Of a DNA stretch of 49,558 nucleotides, positions 1 to 8,849 are shown one piece after another (the first letter of the stretch is position 1; each line of letters opens with the position of its first letter). The position numbers were made by a program, and so were the translations under genes. Origin of the DNA: DATHSY01 sp046729855 (GTDB taxonomy: Bacteria; Actinomycetota; UBA4738; HRBIN12); NCBI GenBank assembly GCA_046729855.1, contig JBKPHM010000088.1, positions 1-49,558 on the forward strand, read 5' to 3'. The notes beneath the pieces were generated by a model that did no database searches, had not been told where the DNA came from, and worked only from the letters and a program-made list of their open reading frames with translations.

Positions 1-76
1 CACCGGCACGAGCACGTGCGCGGGCAGACCGGCCGGGATCCGGGCGAGCGACCCGACACCGCCTGTGCGTTCGGCG

Positions 77-97
77 GGGCGGAGCTTGCCTCCGCCC
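77..97. other. GC-rich hairpin upstream of response regulator
   Basis: An 8-bp perfect stem (GGGCGGAG at 77-84, CTCCGCCC at 90-97) encloses a 5-nt loop, 40 nt before the response-regulator start. No T-tract follows, so it may be a weak terminator of a gene left of the window or a 5'-leader structure. The rest of bases 1-135 shows no gene I can support. Confidence 0.4.
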
Positions 98-135
98 GGC
101 CCGCTCGCGCAGGCTTCCCGCGGAGGAGGCGCCGG

Positions 136-816
136 TTGAGCAGGGTGCTGGTGGTCGAGGAGGAGCTGCGGAGCGCCCGGCTCGTCCGCGACTACCTCGA
201 GCACGGGGGGTTCGAGGGCGACGTCGCGAGCGACGGCGACGCTGCGGTCGCGAGCGTCCGGGGCTCGAAGCCCGACCTGATTGTGCTGGACCTCGGGCTC
301 CCGCGCCGCGACGGCCTTGACGTGATCCGGGAGCTCCGCAGGACGTCCAACGTCCCGATCGTCGTGCTGACGGCGCGCGCGGACGAGGCGGACCGCATCG
401 TCGGGCTCGAGCTCGGCGCCGACGACTACGTCACGAAGCCGTTCAGCCCGAAGGAGCTCGTCGCGCGGGTCCGTGCGGTGCTGCGACGGACGTCTGCGCG
501 GGGCCCGTACCAGGAGGTGCTCCGCGTGGCCGACGTTGAGATCGATCTGCCACGGATGCGCGTGACCACCGGCGGCCGGCGGGTCGACCTCACGCCGACC
601 GAGTTCGAGCTCCTCGTCACGCTGGTCCGTGAACCCGGACGCGTCTTCACGCGCGGACAGCTCCTGGACGCGGTGCACGGCGTCGCGATCGAGTCGTACG
701 AACGCGCGATCGACGCGCACGTGAAGAACATCCGTCGGAAGCTCGAGCCGACGCCAGGCACGCCGCGGTACCTGCTGACGGTCCACGGCGTGGGATACCG
801 GTTCGCCGATGCCTGA
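136..816 (+). CDS. OmpR/PhoB-family DNA-binding response regulator
   Basis: Cytoplasmic two-component response regulator of 226 aa: receiver domain (about 3-115) plus winged-helix C-terminal domain (about 130-223). The phospho-acceptor is D52 in VLDLGLP, with conserved T79 and K101-P102 (TKPF). The C-terminus has the family signature ending YLLTVHGVGYRF. The acidic pocket reads EEE (residues 8-10) instead of the usual DDE/DDD, a conservative change. I chose the TTG at 136 because GGAGGAGG lies 7-8 nt upstream; the frame is open back to base 16, but that extension is Arg/Pro-rich and matches nothing. The stop overlaps the start of the next gene by 8 nt, so the pair is co-translated with the kinase at 809. 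Target genes cannot be read from the sequence. Confidence 0.93.
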   Translation: MSRVLVVEEELRSARLVRDYLEHGGFEGDVASDGDAAVASVRGSKPDLIVLDLGLPRRDGLDVIRELRRTSNVPIVVLTARADEADRIVGLELGADDYVTKPFSPKELVARVRAVLRRTSARGPYQEVLRVADVEIDLPRMRVTTGGRRVDLTPTEFELLVTLVREPGRVFTRGQLLDAVHGVAIESYERAIDAHVKNIRRKLEPTPGTPRYLLTVHGVGYRFADA

Positions 817-1960
817 CTGGCGGGAATGGCACCAGCGGGCGCATCGCGATCACGAGCAGTCTGGCGGCCCGCGGCCGCCGTGGTGGCCGCGCGACGAGCC
901 GTTCCCGCCGCCGCCTGGCGCACGCGGACCGGACGGACCGAACCGCTTCGCCTGGCGAGTCGGGCTGTTCGTCGTCGTGGTGTTCGTCGTGCTGTTCGTC
1001 GCCGGCGGCGTCCTGTCCGCCCTGTTCGGCGGCTGGCACGGGCCGGGCGGGGGACCGCCGGACCGGGACTGGCCGTTCTTCCCGTTTGGCGCTCTCTGGC
1101 TGCTGTTCCTGGCAGGCGTGTTCGTCGTCGTCGGTCGGGCGGTGCGGCGGACGGCACGGCCGGTCGCCGAGGTGATGCGAGCGGCGGATCGGGTGGCGGC
1201 CGGCGACTACGCGGTGCGCGTGCGGCCGGACGGACCTCCAGACATGCGCCGCCTCAGCACCGCGTTCAACGCGATGACGGAGCGGCTCGCGGCCAACGAG
1301 GAGCTTCGGCGCAGCCTGCTGTCCGACGTCGCGCACGACCTCAAAACGCCGCTGTCGGTGATCCGCGGCAACGTCGAGGGCGTCCTCGACGGGCTGTACC
1401 CGGCCGACGAGGCGCACCTGCGCCCCGTCGTCGAGGAGACCACGGTGATGCTTCGGCTTCTCGACGACCTCCAGACGCTCTCGAGCGTCGAGGCCGGCGT
1501 TCTGAGGCTGCACCGCGAGCCGGTCGAGCCACGGCAGCTCGTCGAGGAGGTCGTGGCCGCGTTTCGTGCGCGCGCCGCCGAGAAGGGCATCGGGCTGTCG
1601 GCCGAGGTCGCACCCGAGGCACCGGCCAGCGTCGAGGCCGATCCCGTCCGCGTCGCGGAGGTCCTGCGGAATCTCGTCGCCAACGCGATCCGGCACACGC
1701 CGGCCGGCGGCTCGGTGCGCGTGCGGACCGAGGGAGGTCCACCCGGCGTGACGTTCGCCGTCTCCGACACGGGCCCCGGCATCCCGCCCGAGCAGCTCCC
1801 GCATGTGTTCGAGCGGTTCGTGAAGTCCTCGGACTCCGGCGGCGCGGGCCTCGGGCTCGCGATCGCGAAGCGTCTGGTCGAGGCGCACGGCGGCCGGATC
1901 GAAGCGCGCTCGCCCGAGGGCGGCGGCGCCGAGATCGTGTTCACACTGCCGCCGGCGTAG
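809..1960 (+). CDS. Membrane sensor histidine kinase (HAMP-HisKA-HATPase)
   Basis: Partner kinase of the preceding regulator, 383 aa. A Pro/Arg-rich cytoplasmic N-terminus (about 1-48) is followed by two transmembrane helices (about 50-70 and 92-112) separated by only a short Gly/Pro-rich extracellular loop, then a HAMP region (about 112-165) and HisKA with phospho-acceptor H176 in DVAHDLKTPLS. The ATPase domain has an N-box (NLVANAIRHTP), G1 (DTGPGIP) and G2 (GAGLGLAIAKRL), all intact. The ATG at 809 overlaps the regulator's end by 8 nt, indicating translational coupling. The tiny extracellular loop suggests it senses the membrane state or a partner protein rather than binding a large ligand. 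Confidence 0.93.
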   Translation: MPDWREWHQRAHRDHEQSGGPRPPWWPRDEPFPPPPGARGPDGPNRFAWRVGLFVVVVFVVLFVAGGVLSALFGGWHGPGGGPPDRDWPFFPFGALWLLFLAGVFVVVGRAVRRTARPVAEVMRAADRVAAGDYAVRVRPDGPPDMRRLSTAFNAMTERLAANEELRRSLLSDVAHDLKTPLSVIRGNVEGVLDGLYPADEAHLRPVVEETTVMLRLLDDLQTLSSVEAGVLRLHREPVEPRQLVEEVVAAFRARAAEKGIGLSAEVAPEAPASVEADPVRVAEVLRNLVANAIRHTPAGGSVRVRTEGGPPGVTFAVSDTGPGIPPEQLPHVFERFVKSSDSGGAGLGLAIAKRLVEAHGGRIEARSPEGGGAEIVFTLPPA

Positions 1961-2251
1961 GCTCCCTGACCGACGGAGCGGCTCCGCGAGCGGGACGCGG
2001 CGCATCCCCGCGGCCCGCATACGGCCCTGACACGACGGACGGGTCCGTGTACCCCGACCGGCCGACCCCGAGGTCACCAGACCGACTTGTCATTCCGCCC
2101 ATCCGCGGGATGCCGGCCGGGCGCCGTCGTAGCGCACACTCGACCGTTGGGGGCGACCAACCGCCCAGCCGGAGTGCGAACGGACTATGGCAACCACCTC
2201 GACGCCCATCCGCCGCACCGGATCCGGCGCGATTGACGAGCGGCGGCTGCG
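1961..2251. other. Intergenic region with a possible 24-aa upstream ORF
   Basis: About 290 nt with no recognisable gene. It holds a near-palindrome ACGGAC-GG-GTCCGT (2035-2048), which could be a regulator site. A short ORF starts at the ATG at 2187, encodes 24 residues (MATTSTPIRRTGSGAIDERR...) and stops at 2259-2261, overlapping the next gene's start. Overlap with the kinase start at 2252 would fit a coupled leader peptide, but there is no strong ribosome-binding site, so it is only noted. Confidence 0.3.
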
Positions 2252-3778
2252 ATGGACGTGAGCGGCATCGAAAGTGGCGACGAGCGCGACGACTGGCGGC
2301 GTCTGTACGAGGCGGCGACGGCCCTGGCCCGGCCGCTGGGCGAGGGGCACGACTTCCAGCCGTTCGCCCGGCTGCTCGAGGACATCTTGCGCGCGGACTC
2401 GGTCGAGTTGATCGTCGTCGAAGACGACGCGGTCATCGTGCACGGGTCGAGCGGGACGCACTCGTTCGTCGTCACCGACGGCGACCCCCGGTCGGTCGAC
2501 ACGCTGGTGTCGCTCCGCCCGGCGGGCGAGCCGCGGCCGCAGATCGTTTCGATCGGCGACGCTCGCGAGACACACGGCGTAATCGCCGTGTACCGCGAGA
2601 GGGCGCTCGACGACCGGGACCGATTGATCCTGGAGACCCTCTCGACGCAGATCACCGTGCGGATACGCAACGACCGGCTGTTCGCTGAGGCGCTCGAGCA
2701 GGCGAGGTTCGCGCGGATCGTCGCGCACACGGCGGATGGCATCTTCGCCATGACGGCCGACGGAACGATCGCCTCGTGGAACCCGGCCATGGAACGCATC
2801 ACCGGGCGGCATCGGGATCGCGCCATCGGACGTCCGTGCGAGGACGTCCTCGGGTCTCGGATGGCGCGGGCGGTCGACTCCCTGCTGGTCGGCTCGGCCG
2901 GCGGGACCTCCCAGACCACGGTCGAGCGCCCCGACGGCTCGCTCCGGTGGCTACGGTTACGCGATTGCTCGATCGGCGACCAGGGCCCGCCCGCGCGTCC
3001 GACGGTGATCGTCGCGCACGACGTGACGGCGGAGGTGCAGGCCGAAGAGCTCAAGCACGACTTCGTCTCGCTCATCTCGCACGAGCTCCGGACGCCGCTC
3101 ACTCCGCTGAAGGGGTTCCTCCGCAGCCTGCTCGACGGCACCGTCGAGGATGCTCGGGAGGCACGGTACGAGTACTACAGGATCATGCTCCGGCAGACCG
3201 AGCGGCTCGAACGGCTGATCGTCGATCTCCTGGACGTCTCGCAGATCCAGTCCGGCAACCTGCTGGTCGAGGCGCAACGGATCGAGCTCGGGCACCTGAT
3301 CCACCGACAGACGAGCGCCCTCGAGCGGCAGCATCCGGATCGGATCTGGTTCCACCGGCCCCCCACACCGCTGCTCGTGCGCGCGGACGCGACGCGTATC
3401 GAACAGGTCCTGTCGACCCTGATCTCGAACGCGCTGAAGCACTCGCCGCCGGACACTCCGATCGACGTCAGCGCGGGCGTCGCGGAGGGTCGCGCGATCG
3501 TCGCCGTGCGCGACCGCGGGCCTGGCATCGCTCAGACCGAACAGGAACGCGTGTTCGAACCGTTCTATCGGTCGGAGACGATGACGAACCAGCGAACGAA
3601 AGGGGTCGGGGTCGGTCTGTTCATCGCGCGGAACGTGATCGAGGCGATGGGCGGCGAGCTCCGGCTGTCCTCGAGGCTCGGGGAGGGCTCGACGTTCGCG
3701 TTCACGCTGCCCCTCGCCGGCGCGGCGGAGACGAACGCGCTCTCGGTCCCGAACGACCGCACGCTCCGCGCCGTCTGA
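2252..3778 (+). CDS. Cytoplasmic GAF-like/PAS sensor histidine kinase
   Basis: 508-aa soluble histidine kinase without transmembrane segments. The N-terminal part (about 10-145) looks like a degenerate GAF-type domain. A PAS domain follows (about 150-265, with IVAHTADGIFAMTADG and WNPAMERITG), then HisKA with phospho-acceptor H277 (SLISHELRTPLTPLKG). The HATPase domain contains NALKHSP, DRGPGI and a GVGVGLFIARNVIEA G2 box, all canonical. It likely senses a cytoplasmic small-molecule, redox or energy signal. No response regulator is adjacent downstream; the OmpR-type regulator 1.4 kb upstream already has its own kinase. The start ATG 2252 has a weak ribosome-binding site, so the N-terminus is uncertain by some residues. 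Confidence 0.9.
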   Translation: MDVSGIESGDERDDWRRLYEAATALARPLGEGHDFQPFARLLEDILRADSVELIVVEDDAVIVHGSSGTHSFVVTDGDPRSVDTLVSLRPAGEPRPQIVSIGDARETHGVIAVYRERALDDRDRLILETLSTQITVRIRNDRLFAEALEQARFARIVAHTADGIFAMTADGTIASWNPAMERITGRHRDRAIGRPCEDVLGSRMARAVDSLLVGSAGGTSQTTVERPDGSLRWLRLRDCSIGDQGPPARPTVIVAHDVTAEVQAEELKHDFVSLISHELRTPLTPLKGFLRSLLDGTVEDAREARYEYYRIMLRQTERLERLIVDLLDVSQIQSGNLLVEAQRIELGHLIHRQTSALERQHPDRIWFHRPPTPLLVRADATRIEQVLSTLISNALKHSPPDTPIDVSAGVAEGRAIVAVRDRGPGIAQTEQERVFEPFYRSETMTNQRTKGVGVGLFIARNVIEAMGGELRLSSRLGEGSTFAFTLPLAGAAETNALSVPNDRTLRAV

Positions 3779-3814
3779 CGCATAGTCCACGCGCCGGACG
3801 GGAACGGTCGGAGC

Positions 3815-5326
3815 GTGCCCCACGACCGTTGGTACAAGGACGGGCTGATCTACGAGGTGTCCGTCCGCTGGTTCGCCGACTCGGACGGCGACGGCATCGG
3901 GGATCTCCGCGGCATGATCGAGCGCCTCGACCACCTCGCGGGTCTCGGTGTCACGTGCCTGTGGCTGCTCCCGTTCCAGCCGTCCCCACTCCGCGACGAC
4001 GGCTACGACGTGACCGACCACTTCGCGGTGCACCCCGATCTGGGTGACCTGGGCGACTTCATCGACCTGATCCACGAGGCCGAGGCTCGAGGGATGCGCG
4101 TGATCACGGATCTCGTGATCAACCACACATCGGACGAGCACCCGTGGTTCAGGGCGGCGCGCGAGGGGCACCCGAGGTATCACGACTACTACGTCTGGGC
4201 TGACGAGGAACCCGAGAACGCGCGCGAGGGCATGGTGTTCCCCGGGGTCCAGGAGACGACCTGGACCTACGATGAGGTCGCACGCCGCTGGTACTTCCAC
4301 CGCTTCTACGACTTCCAGCCCGACCTCAACATCGCGAACCCCGAGGTGCGCGAGGAGATGAAGCGCATCATCGCGTTCTGGGTCGAGCTCGGCGTCGCCG
4401 GGTTCCGTCTGGACGCGGTCCCGTTCCTGATCGAGCCGGCGGGGGCGGAGGGGCTCCGTCCCGGTCCGAAGCTCGAGTTTCTCGAGGCGTTACGCGACCA
4501 GATGTCGTGGTGGCGCGGCGACGCGATCTTCCTGGGGGAGGCGAACGTCCAGCGCGAGCAGGTCACGGACTACTTCGGCCCCGGCGGCATGCACATGCTC
4601 TTCAACTTCCAGGCAAACCAGGCTGTGTGGCTGGCGTTCGCGCGCGAGGACGCCCGGCCGCTCGTGAACGCGCTGAAGGAGACGACCGGTATCCCCGAGA
4701 CCGATCAGTGGGCGAATTTCCTGCGCAACCACGACGAGATCGACCTCGGGCGCCTGACCGACGATGAGCGCAGGGACGCGTTTGCCACGTTCGGGCCGGA
4801 CCGCTCGATGCAGGCGTACGGTCGCGGCATCCGGCGCCGGCTCGGTCCGATGCTCGGCGGCGACCAGCGCCGGTGCGAGCTGGCGTTCAGCGTGCTGCTG
4901 TCGCAGCCGGGAACGCCGGTCCTGTACTACGGCGACGAGGTCGCCATGGGCGACGACCTGTCCAAGCCCGAGCGGATGTCCGTGCGGACGCCGATGGATT
5001 GGGACGAGGTCGCGCGCCAGAACCGCGACCCCGACTCACTCCTGAACCGGCTCGCGCGCGCCGTTCAGGCGCGACGCCGGATGCAGGAGTTCGGGATCGC
5101 GGGCTGGGAGGCGATCGATACCGGCGAGCCGAGCGTCCTCGCGCTGCGCTTCGTCGAACGCGACCGGTGCGTGATCGCGCTCAGCAACCTGGCGTCCGAG
5201 CCACGTCGCGCGAAGCTCGACGCCGACGGCGCGTACGACGTGCTGGCCGACCGCCAGTACGACCCGCCTTCGAACGGCTCCGTCGACCTCGACGCCCACG
5301 GCTACCGCTGGCTCCGCCTCTCGTAG
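3815..5326 (+). CDS. GH13 alpha-glucosidase/trehalose-synthase-like enzyme
   Basis: 503-aa retaining GH13 enzyme with a (beta/alpha)8 barrel. The catalytic triad is readable: nucleophile D200 (GFRLDAVPF), acid/base E242 (GEAN) and D307 (LRNHDE). The opening WYKDGLIYEVSVRWFADSDG, together with TPVLYYGDE and RTPMDW, is typical of the trehalose synthase (maltose alpha-D-glucosyltransferase, TreS) and oligo-1,6-glucosidase branch; NFLRNHDE followed by GIRRRL is most TreS-like. At 503 aa it is somewhat shorter than typical TreS and has no kinase fusion. The GTG start at 3815 lies 36 nt after the kinase stop. A GT4 glycosyltransferase follows closely, so trehalose or compatible-solute metabolism is an attractive inference; substrate specificity is not proven. 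Confidence 0.88.
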   Translation: MPHDRWYKDGLIYEVSVRWFADSDGDGIGDLRGMIERLDHLAGLGVTCLWLLPFQPSPLRDDGYDVTDHFAVHPDLGDLGDFIDLIHEAEARGMRVITDLVINHTSDEHPWFRAAREGHPRYHDYYVWADEEPENAREGMVFPGVQETTWTYDEVARRWYFHRFYDFQPDLNIANPEVREEMKRIIAFWVELGVAGFRLDAVPFLIEPAGAEGLRPGPKLEFLEALRDQMSWWRGDAIFLGEANVQREQVTDYFGPGGMHMLFNFQANQAVWLAFAREDARPLVNALKETTGIPETDQWANFLRNHDEIDLGRLTDDERRDAFATFGPDRSMQAYGRGIRRRLGPMLGGDQRRCELAFSVLLSQPGTPVLYYGDEVAMGDDLSKPERMSVRTPMDWDEVARQNRDPDSLLNRLARAVQARRRMQEFGIAGWEAIDTGEPSVLALRFVERDRCVIALSNLASEPRRAKLDADGAYDVLADRQYDPPSNGSVDLDAHGYRWLRLS

Positions 5327-5366
5327 GCCGGCGCGGCGGGACATGTGGGAGCATCCGCGCGTTCCC

Positions 5367-6887
5367 ATGCGCGTCCTGCTGTGGCACGGATGGCTCCTCG
5401 ACGGAAGCGGATCGAACGTCTACACGGCCCGGGTCGCCGAAGTGCTCGCGGCGGACGGGCACGATGTCGTCGTCCTGTGCCAGGAGCGACACGCCGAGCG
5501 GCATCCGTGGATAGGCGCGCACGGCACGGTGTCGGGGACGGGCGTCTCGGGGCTGGGAACGGCATCGGTCGAGACCGGCGTGGGCCGCACCGTGCTCCTG
5601 CGGCCGGAGATCGGCCGGTTGCTGCCGGTGTTCGTGGTCGACGAGTACGAGGGCTTCGATGTGAAGCGGTTCGTCGACCTGGATGACAACGAGCTCGGCG
5701 GGTACCTGGACGCGAACGTCCGAGCGCTTCGCGTCGCATCCGAGTGGCACGCGCCGGAGGTGGTGATCGCCGGGCACGCCGTGCCTGGTGCCGCGATCGC
5801 GAGGCGCGCGCTGGGCGAGGGTCGGTACGTGGTGAAGATCCACGGCAGCGACGTCGAGTATGCGATGCGGCCGCAGGCGCGCTATCGGGAACTGGCGAGG
5901 GAAGGGCTGGAGGGCGCGACCGCGGTGACGGGCCCCTCCCGCGACGTGCTGGACCGGTGCGCCGAGCTCATCCCCGGGATCACGGGCCGCTCTCGCGTCG
6001 TGCATCCCGGCGTGGACGCCGCTCGCTTCAGCCCGCGTCCGAGACGCGAGGCGCTGCTCGACGTGGCCTCGCGACTCGATCTCGACGCGTCGACCTCGCG
6101 CGGTCGGGCGCCGTCGATCGACGAGCGGGTCGGTGCGGCGCTGCGGTCCCGGGACCTCGTAACGCTCGACGCCCTCGCGTTCGACTACGACCAGACCGTG
6201 CCGGATCCGACCGCCGCGGCCGATCTCCGCGCGCTCGCCGCGCGCGATGCGCGGACCGTCGGGTACCTCGGCAAGCTGATCCCGCAGAAGGGCGTCGCGT
6301 TGCTGCTCGCGGCGCTGACGCGGACGTCGTCGCTCCCCTCCGCGCTGCTCGTCGGCTTCGGCTCGGAGCGCGAGCGCCTGCAGGCGTTGACCGCCGCGCT
6401 CCGCGCCGGGGACGAGACCGCGCTGCGGTGGCTCATCGCGTCCGCGGAATGGACGATCGAGCCCGGCGAGCTCGGGCCGCTCCCGCTGCGGTCCGAGGTG
6501 ACGTTCGTCGGCAGGCTGGACCACTCGTACGCGCCGGACGCCGTCGCGGCGGTCGACGTCCTGATCGTGCCGTCGGTGCTCGAGGAGGCGTTCGGGATGG
6601 TGACGGCCGAGGGAACCGCCGCGGGCGCGCTCCCCCTCGTGGCGCGCCACTCGGGACTGGCGGAGGTGGCCGGCGCGCTCGAGGACCACGTCGGTCGCCC
6701 CGGCCTGTTCTCCTTCGAACTCGGCCGCGGCGCGGTCGGACGACTCGCCGCAGGGATCGACCGGCTGCTTGGGCTCGACCCGTCGGATCGCGCGTCGCTC
6801 CGCGATGAAGCCCGCGGGTTCGTGACGCGCGAGTGGTCCTGGCGCCGAACGGCCGAAGGTCTCCTCGACGCGGCCGGTGTCCGCTGA
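5367..6887 (+). CDS. GT4-family glycosyltransferase
   Basis: GT-B fold retaining glycosyltransferase, 506 aa. The N-terminal domain opens MRVLLWHGWLLDGSGSNVYT and contains the acceptor-side Gly loop; the C-terminal donor domain shows GYLGKLIPQKG and the EX7E-like element (EEAFGMVTAEGTAAGALP). It would transfer a sugar from a nucleotide-sugar donor to an unknown acceptor. The open frame extends to an ATG at 5343, but the family normally begins at MRVLLWHG, so 5367 is preferred. It follows the GH13 gene closely (17 nt from the longer start, 40 nt from this one), suggesting an operon. Residues about 215-305 form an unusually long insertion with few recognisable motifs between the two domains. 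Confidence 0.85.
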   Translation: MRVLLWHGWLLDGSGSNVYTARVAEVLAADGHDVVVLCQERHAERHPWIGAHGTVSGTGVSGLGTASVETGVGRTVLLRPEIGRLLPVFVVDEYEGFDVKRFVDLDDNELGGYLDANVRALRVASEWHAPEVVIAGHAVPGAAIARRALGEGRYVVKIHGSDVEYAMRPQARYRELAREGLEGATAVTGPSRDVLDRCAELIPGITGRSRVVHPGVDAARFSPRPRREALLDVASRLDLDASTSRGRAPSIDERVGAALRSRDLVTLDALAFDYDQTVPDPTAAADLRALAARDARTVGYLGKLIPQKGVALLLAALTRTSSLPSALLVGFGSERERLQALTAALRAGDETALRWLIASAEWTIEPGELGPLPLRSEVTFVGRLDHSYAPDAVAAVDVLIVPSVLEEAFGMVTAEGTAAGALPLVARHSGLAEVAGALEDHVGRPGLFSFELGRGAVGRLAAGIDRLLGLDPSDRASLRDEARGFVTREWSWRRTAEGLLDAAGVR

Positions 6888-6892
6888 GGGCG

Positions 6893-6898
6893 TACGCT
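6893..6898 (+). promoter_or_regulatory. -10 box TACGCT, leaderless start
   Basis: TANNNT box ending 8 nt before the ATG at 6907. It matches the spacing seen at a dozen other starts here and supports ATG 6907 over the upstream in-frame GTG at 6877. Confidence 0.5.
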
Positions 6899-6906
6899 TC
6901 GCGCCG

Positions 6907-8052
6907 ATGCGTGCGGTCGACGTCGCCGTGATCGGCGGGGGCGTGATCGGCCTATCGGTCGCGCACGAGCTGGCCCGGGCCGGCGTCCGCGACCTCGTCG
7001 TGCTCGAACGTCATCCGTCGGTCGGGATGGAGTCGTCGTCGCGCGCCAACGGCGGCGTGCGGGCGCAGTTCACGACCAAGCCGAACATCGAGTTCTCGCT
7101 GCACTCGATCGCGGAGTTCGAGCGGCTCGAACGCGAGACGAACCGGCTCGGGTTCCACCAGACCGGGTACCTCCTCTTCACCGGCACCGAGGCCGGCGAG
7201 GCCTCCCTCCACGTGGCCGCCGACGTCCAGCGATCGCTCGGGGTCGCGACCGAGTGGCTGTCCGCCCAAGAGGTCCTCGCGGTCGCGCCGTTCCTCCGAC
7301 CGGGCGGGCTGCGCGCCGGGACGATCCACCGGCGCGACGGCTTTCTCGATCCTCACGGCCTGATCTCCGTCCTCGCGGACCGGGTCCGGGCCTCGGGCGT
7401 CGAGATCCGCACATCGGCGGAGGTCACGGGCGTCGCGCGGTCGGGCGACGGATATCTGGTCACGACGACCGTCGGCGACGTCGCGGCGGGGCGGGTCGTC
7501 GACGCGGCGGGCTCGGACGCCCGGCGCATCGCCGCGATGGTGGCCGTCGACCTGCCCGTCGAACCCGTTCGCAGGAACCTCGCGTTCGTCCAGGCACCGC
7601 CCGGACCGCTCATCCCGATGTGCGTCGACCTCGACACGGGCGTCCTCGTCCGGCGCGACCCGAGCGGCGGGTACGTGCTCGCCTACTCGGATCCGGCCGA
7701 CCGACCGGGTCGCGACAGCAGCCTCGATCCGGACTTCCTTCCGCAGCTCGCGCGACGGATCGGGAACCGCTTCCCGTTCCTCGAGGCTTCCCCGATCGAT
7801 CCTCGCCAGTGCTGGGCGGGCTTGTACCCGGAGACACCGGATCATCACGCGGTGATCGGTCAGCACCACGCGGCACCCGGCTTCTTCGTGTGCGCCGGCT
7901 TCGGTGGCCACGGCCTGATGCACGCACCCGCCGCCGGCCGGGCGGTGGCCGAGCTGATCGCGACGGGCTCGTGCGCATCGTTCGACCTGCACCCGCTCCG
8001 GCCGTCGCGGTTCTCGGAGGGCGACCTCGTGACCGAGGTGGCCGTGTTCTGA
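6907..8052 (+). CDS. FAD-dependent oxidoreductase (DAO/sarcosine-oxidase-beta type)
   Basis: 381-aa flavoprotein of the D-amino-acid oxidase family. The N-terminal Rossmann motif VIGGGVIGLSVAHELARAG binds FAD; RANGGVRAQF and the C-terminal GFGGHGLMHAPAAGRAVAEL are typical of sarcosine oxidase beta-subunit and glycine/D-amino-acid oxidase relatives. It probably oxidises a secondary or D-amino acid to an imino acid. No alpha, gamma or delta subunit is nearby, so a monomeric oxidase or dehydrogenase is likelier than heterotetrameric sarcosine oxidase. The neighbouring peroxiredoxin could remove hydrogen peroxide if oxygen is the acceptor. Start chosen from the leaderless -10 box. Confidence 0.87.
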   Translation: MRAVDVAVIGGGVIGLSVAHELARAGVRDLVVLERHPSVGMESSSRANGGVRAQFTTKPNIEFSLHSIAEFERLERETNRLGFHQTGYLLFTGTEAGEASLHVAADVQRSLGVATEWLSAQEVLAVAPFLRPGGLRAGTIHRRDGFLDPHGLISVLADRVRASGVEIRTSAEVTGVARSGDGYLVTTTVGDVAAGRVVDAAGSDARRIAAMVAVDLPVEPVRRNLAFVQAPPGPLIPMCVDLDTGVLVRRDPSGGYVLAYSDPADRPGRDSSLDPDFLPQLARRIGNRFPFLEASPIDPRQCWAGLYPETPDHHAVIGQHHAAPGFFVCAGFGGHGLMHAPAAGRAVAELIATGSCASFDLHPLRPSRFSEGDLVTEVAVF

Positions 8053-8065
8053 CGCTGCCGCGGAC

Positions 8066-8071
8066 TAGACT
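8066..8071 (+). promoter_or_regulatory. -10 box TAGACT, leaderless start
   Basis: TAGACT ends 8 nt before the GTG at 8080, supporting that start over the TTG at 8071, which overlaps the box itself. Confidence 0.5.
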
Positions 8072-8079
8072 TGGGCGTC

Positions 8080-8544
8080 GTGAGCAGGCTCGAACCGGGC
8101 GACCAGGCGCCGCCCTTCTCGCTGGTCGATCAGCACGGCGCCACGATCGACCTTGCCGACTATCGGGGACGGAAGGTGCTGGTGTACTTCTACCCGGCCG
8201 CCGACACGCCCGGATGCACCCGGCAATCATGCGATCTGCGCGACCACCGGCAGGAGCTCGGCGCGATCGGCGTGGACGTGATCGGCATCTCGCCGGACGC
8301 GCCGATCGATCAATTGGCGTTCGACAGGAAATACGGCCTCGGATTCCCGCTCCTCGCCGACGAGGACCACGGGGTGGCACAGGCGTGGGAGACGTGGGTC
8401 GAGCGGGAGCGCGATGGACGGCGTGCGTCGGGCATCTTGCGTTCGTCGTTCCTGATCGACGAGGACGGCACGGTCGAGCGGGCGTGGTACGGCGTCAAGC
8501 CGGAGGAGACCGTGCCCGAGGCGCTCGGCGCGCTCGAGCGCTGA
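8080..8544 (+). CDS. bcp: Thioredoxin-dependent peroxiredoxin, BCP/PrxQ type
   Basis: 154-aa cytoplasmic thiol peroxidase reducing hydrogen peroxide and organic peroxides with thioredoxin-type donors. The peroxidatic cysteine is C46 in TPGCT, and C51 five residues later is the resolving cysteine of the PrxQ class. KVLVYFYPAADTPGC and the conserved Arg in ILRSSFLIDEDG confirm the family. It sits 27 nt after the FAD oxidoreductase with its own -10 box, so it may be transcribed alone or by readthrough, and it may detoxify peroxide from that flavoenzyme. It converges on the small gene at 8551 with a 6-nt gap. Confidence 0.92.
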   Translation: MSRLEPGDQAPPFSLVDQHGATIDLADYRGRKVLVYFYPAADTPGCTRQSCDLRDHRQELGAIGVDVIGISPDAPIDQLAFDRKYGLGFPLLADEDHGVAQAWETWVERERDGRRASGILRSSFLIDEDGTVERAWYGVKPEETVPEALGALER

Positions 8545-8550
8545 TCGTCG

Positions 8551-8739
8551 TCAGTTCGGGAGGTTCTTGACCTCGGAAGCGCGGAGCCGGCGCGTGCCCG
8601 GCTGCAGCCGCAGCCCGACCATCGCGATCGGGGCGGACGTCCAGACGCCGTCCTTGAGTACCTCGACGGCGAGCGCCCCTTCCTCGGACTTCCCGATGCG
8701 GAGCGTGGTGCCGCGCTCCGTCCTGTAGAAGTCCTTCAT
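8551..8739 (-). CDS. Small conserved-looking protein, 62 aa
   Basis: Sixty-two residues beginning MKDFYRTERGTTLRIG, mixed beta-strand-like character, no cysteine and no membrane segment. I do not recognise the family. Support for it being real: a clear TAGGCT box 6 nt before the ATG (leaderless arrangement), good codon bias in this frame, and a tight convergent fit with the peroxiredoxin (6-nt gap). Function unknown. Confidence 0.7.
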   Translation of the reverse strand: MKDFYRTERGTTLRIGKSEEGALAVEVLKDGVWTSAPIAMVGLRLQPGTRRLRASEVKNLPN

Positions 8740-8745
8740 GGTCCA

Positions 8746-8751
8746 AGCCTA
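8746..8751 (-). promoter_or_regulatory. -10 box TAGGCT, leaderless start
   Basis: On the minus strand TAGGCT ends 6 nt before the ATG at 8739. Confidence 0.5.
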
Positions 8752-8796
8752 GAGCATCTCGCCGGAGGACGCCGAGGCCGGGCTGGGCTCGGCCCG

Positions 8797-8824
8797 TAAA
8801 GCCCTCGGACCGGCTCGCCGACAA
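8797..8824 (+). promoter_or_regulatory. Sigma-28-type promoter (TAAAG-N15-GCCGACAA)
   Basis: TAAAG at 8797-8801 and GCCGACAA at 8817-8824 are separated by 15 nt. This matches the FliA/WhiG consensus TAAA-N15/16-GCCGATAA (established knowledge). Identical spacing recurs before 39785 and 45287. It lies 25 nt upstream of the GTG at 8850, leaving a short leader that contains the ribosome-binding site. Confidence 0.55.
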
Positions 8825-8849
8825 GGTAGGGACCCCCGGAGGCTGGGCT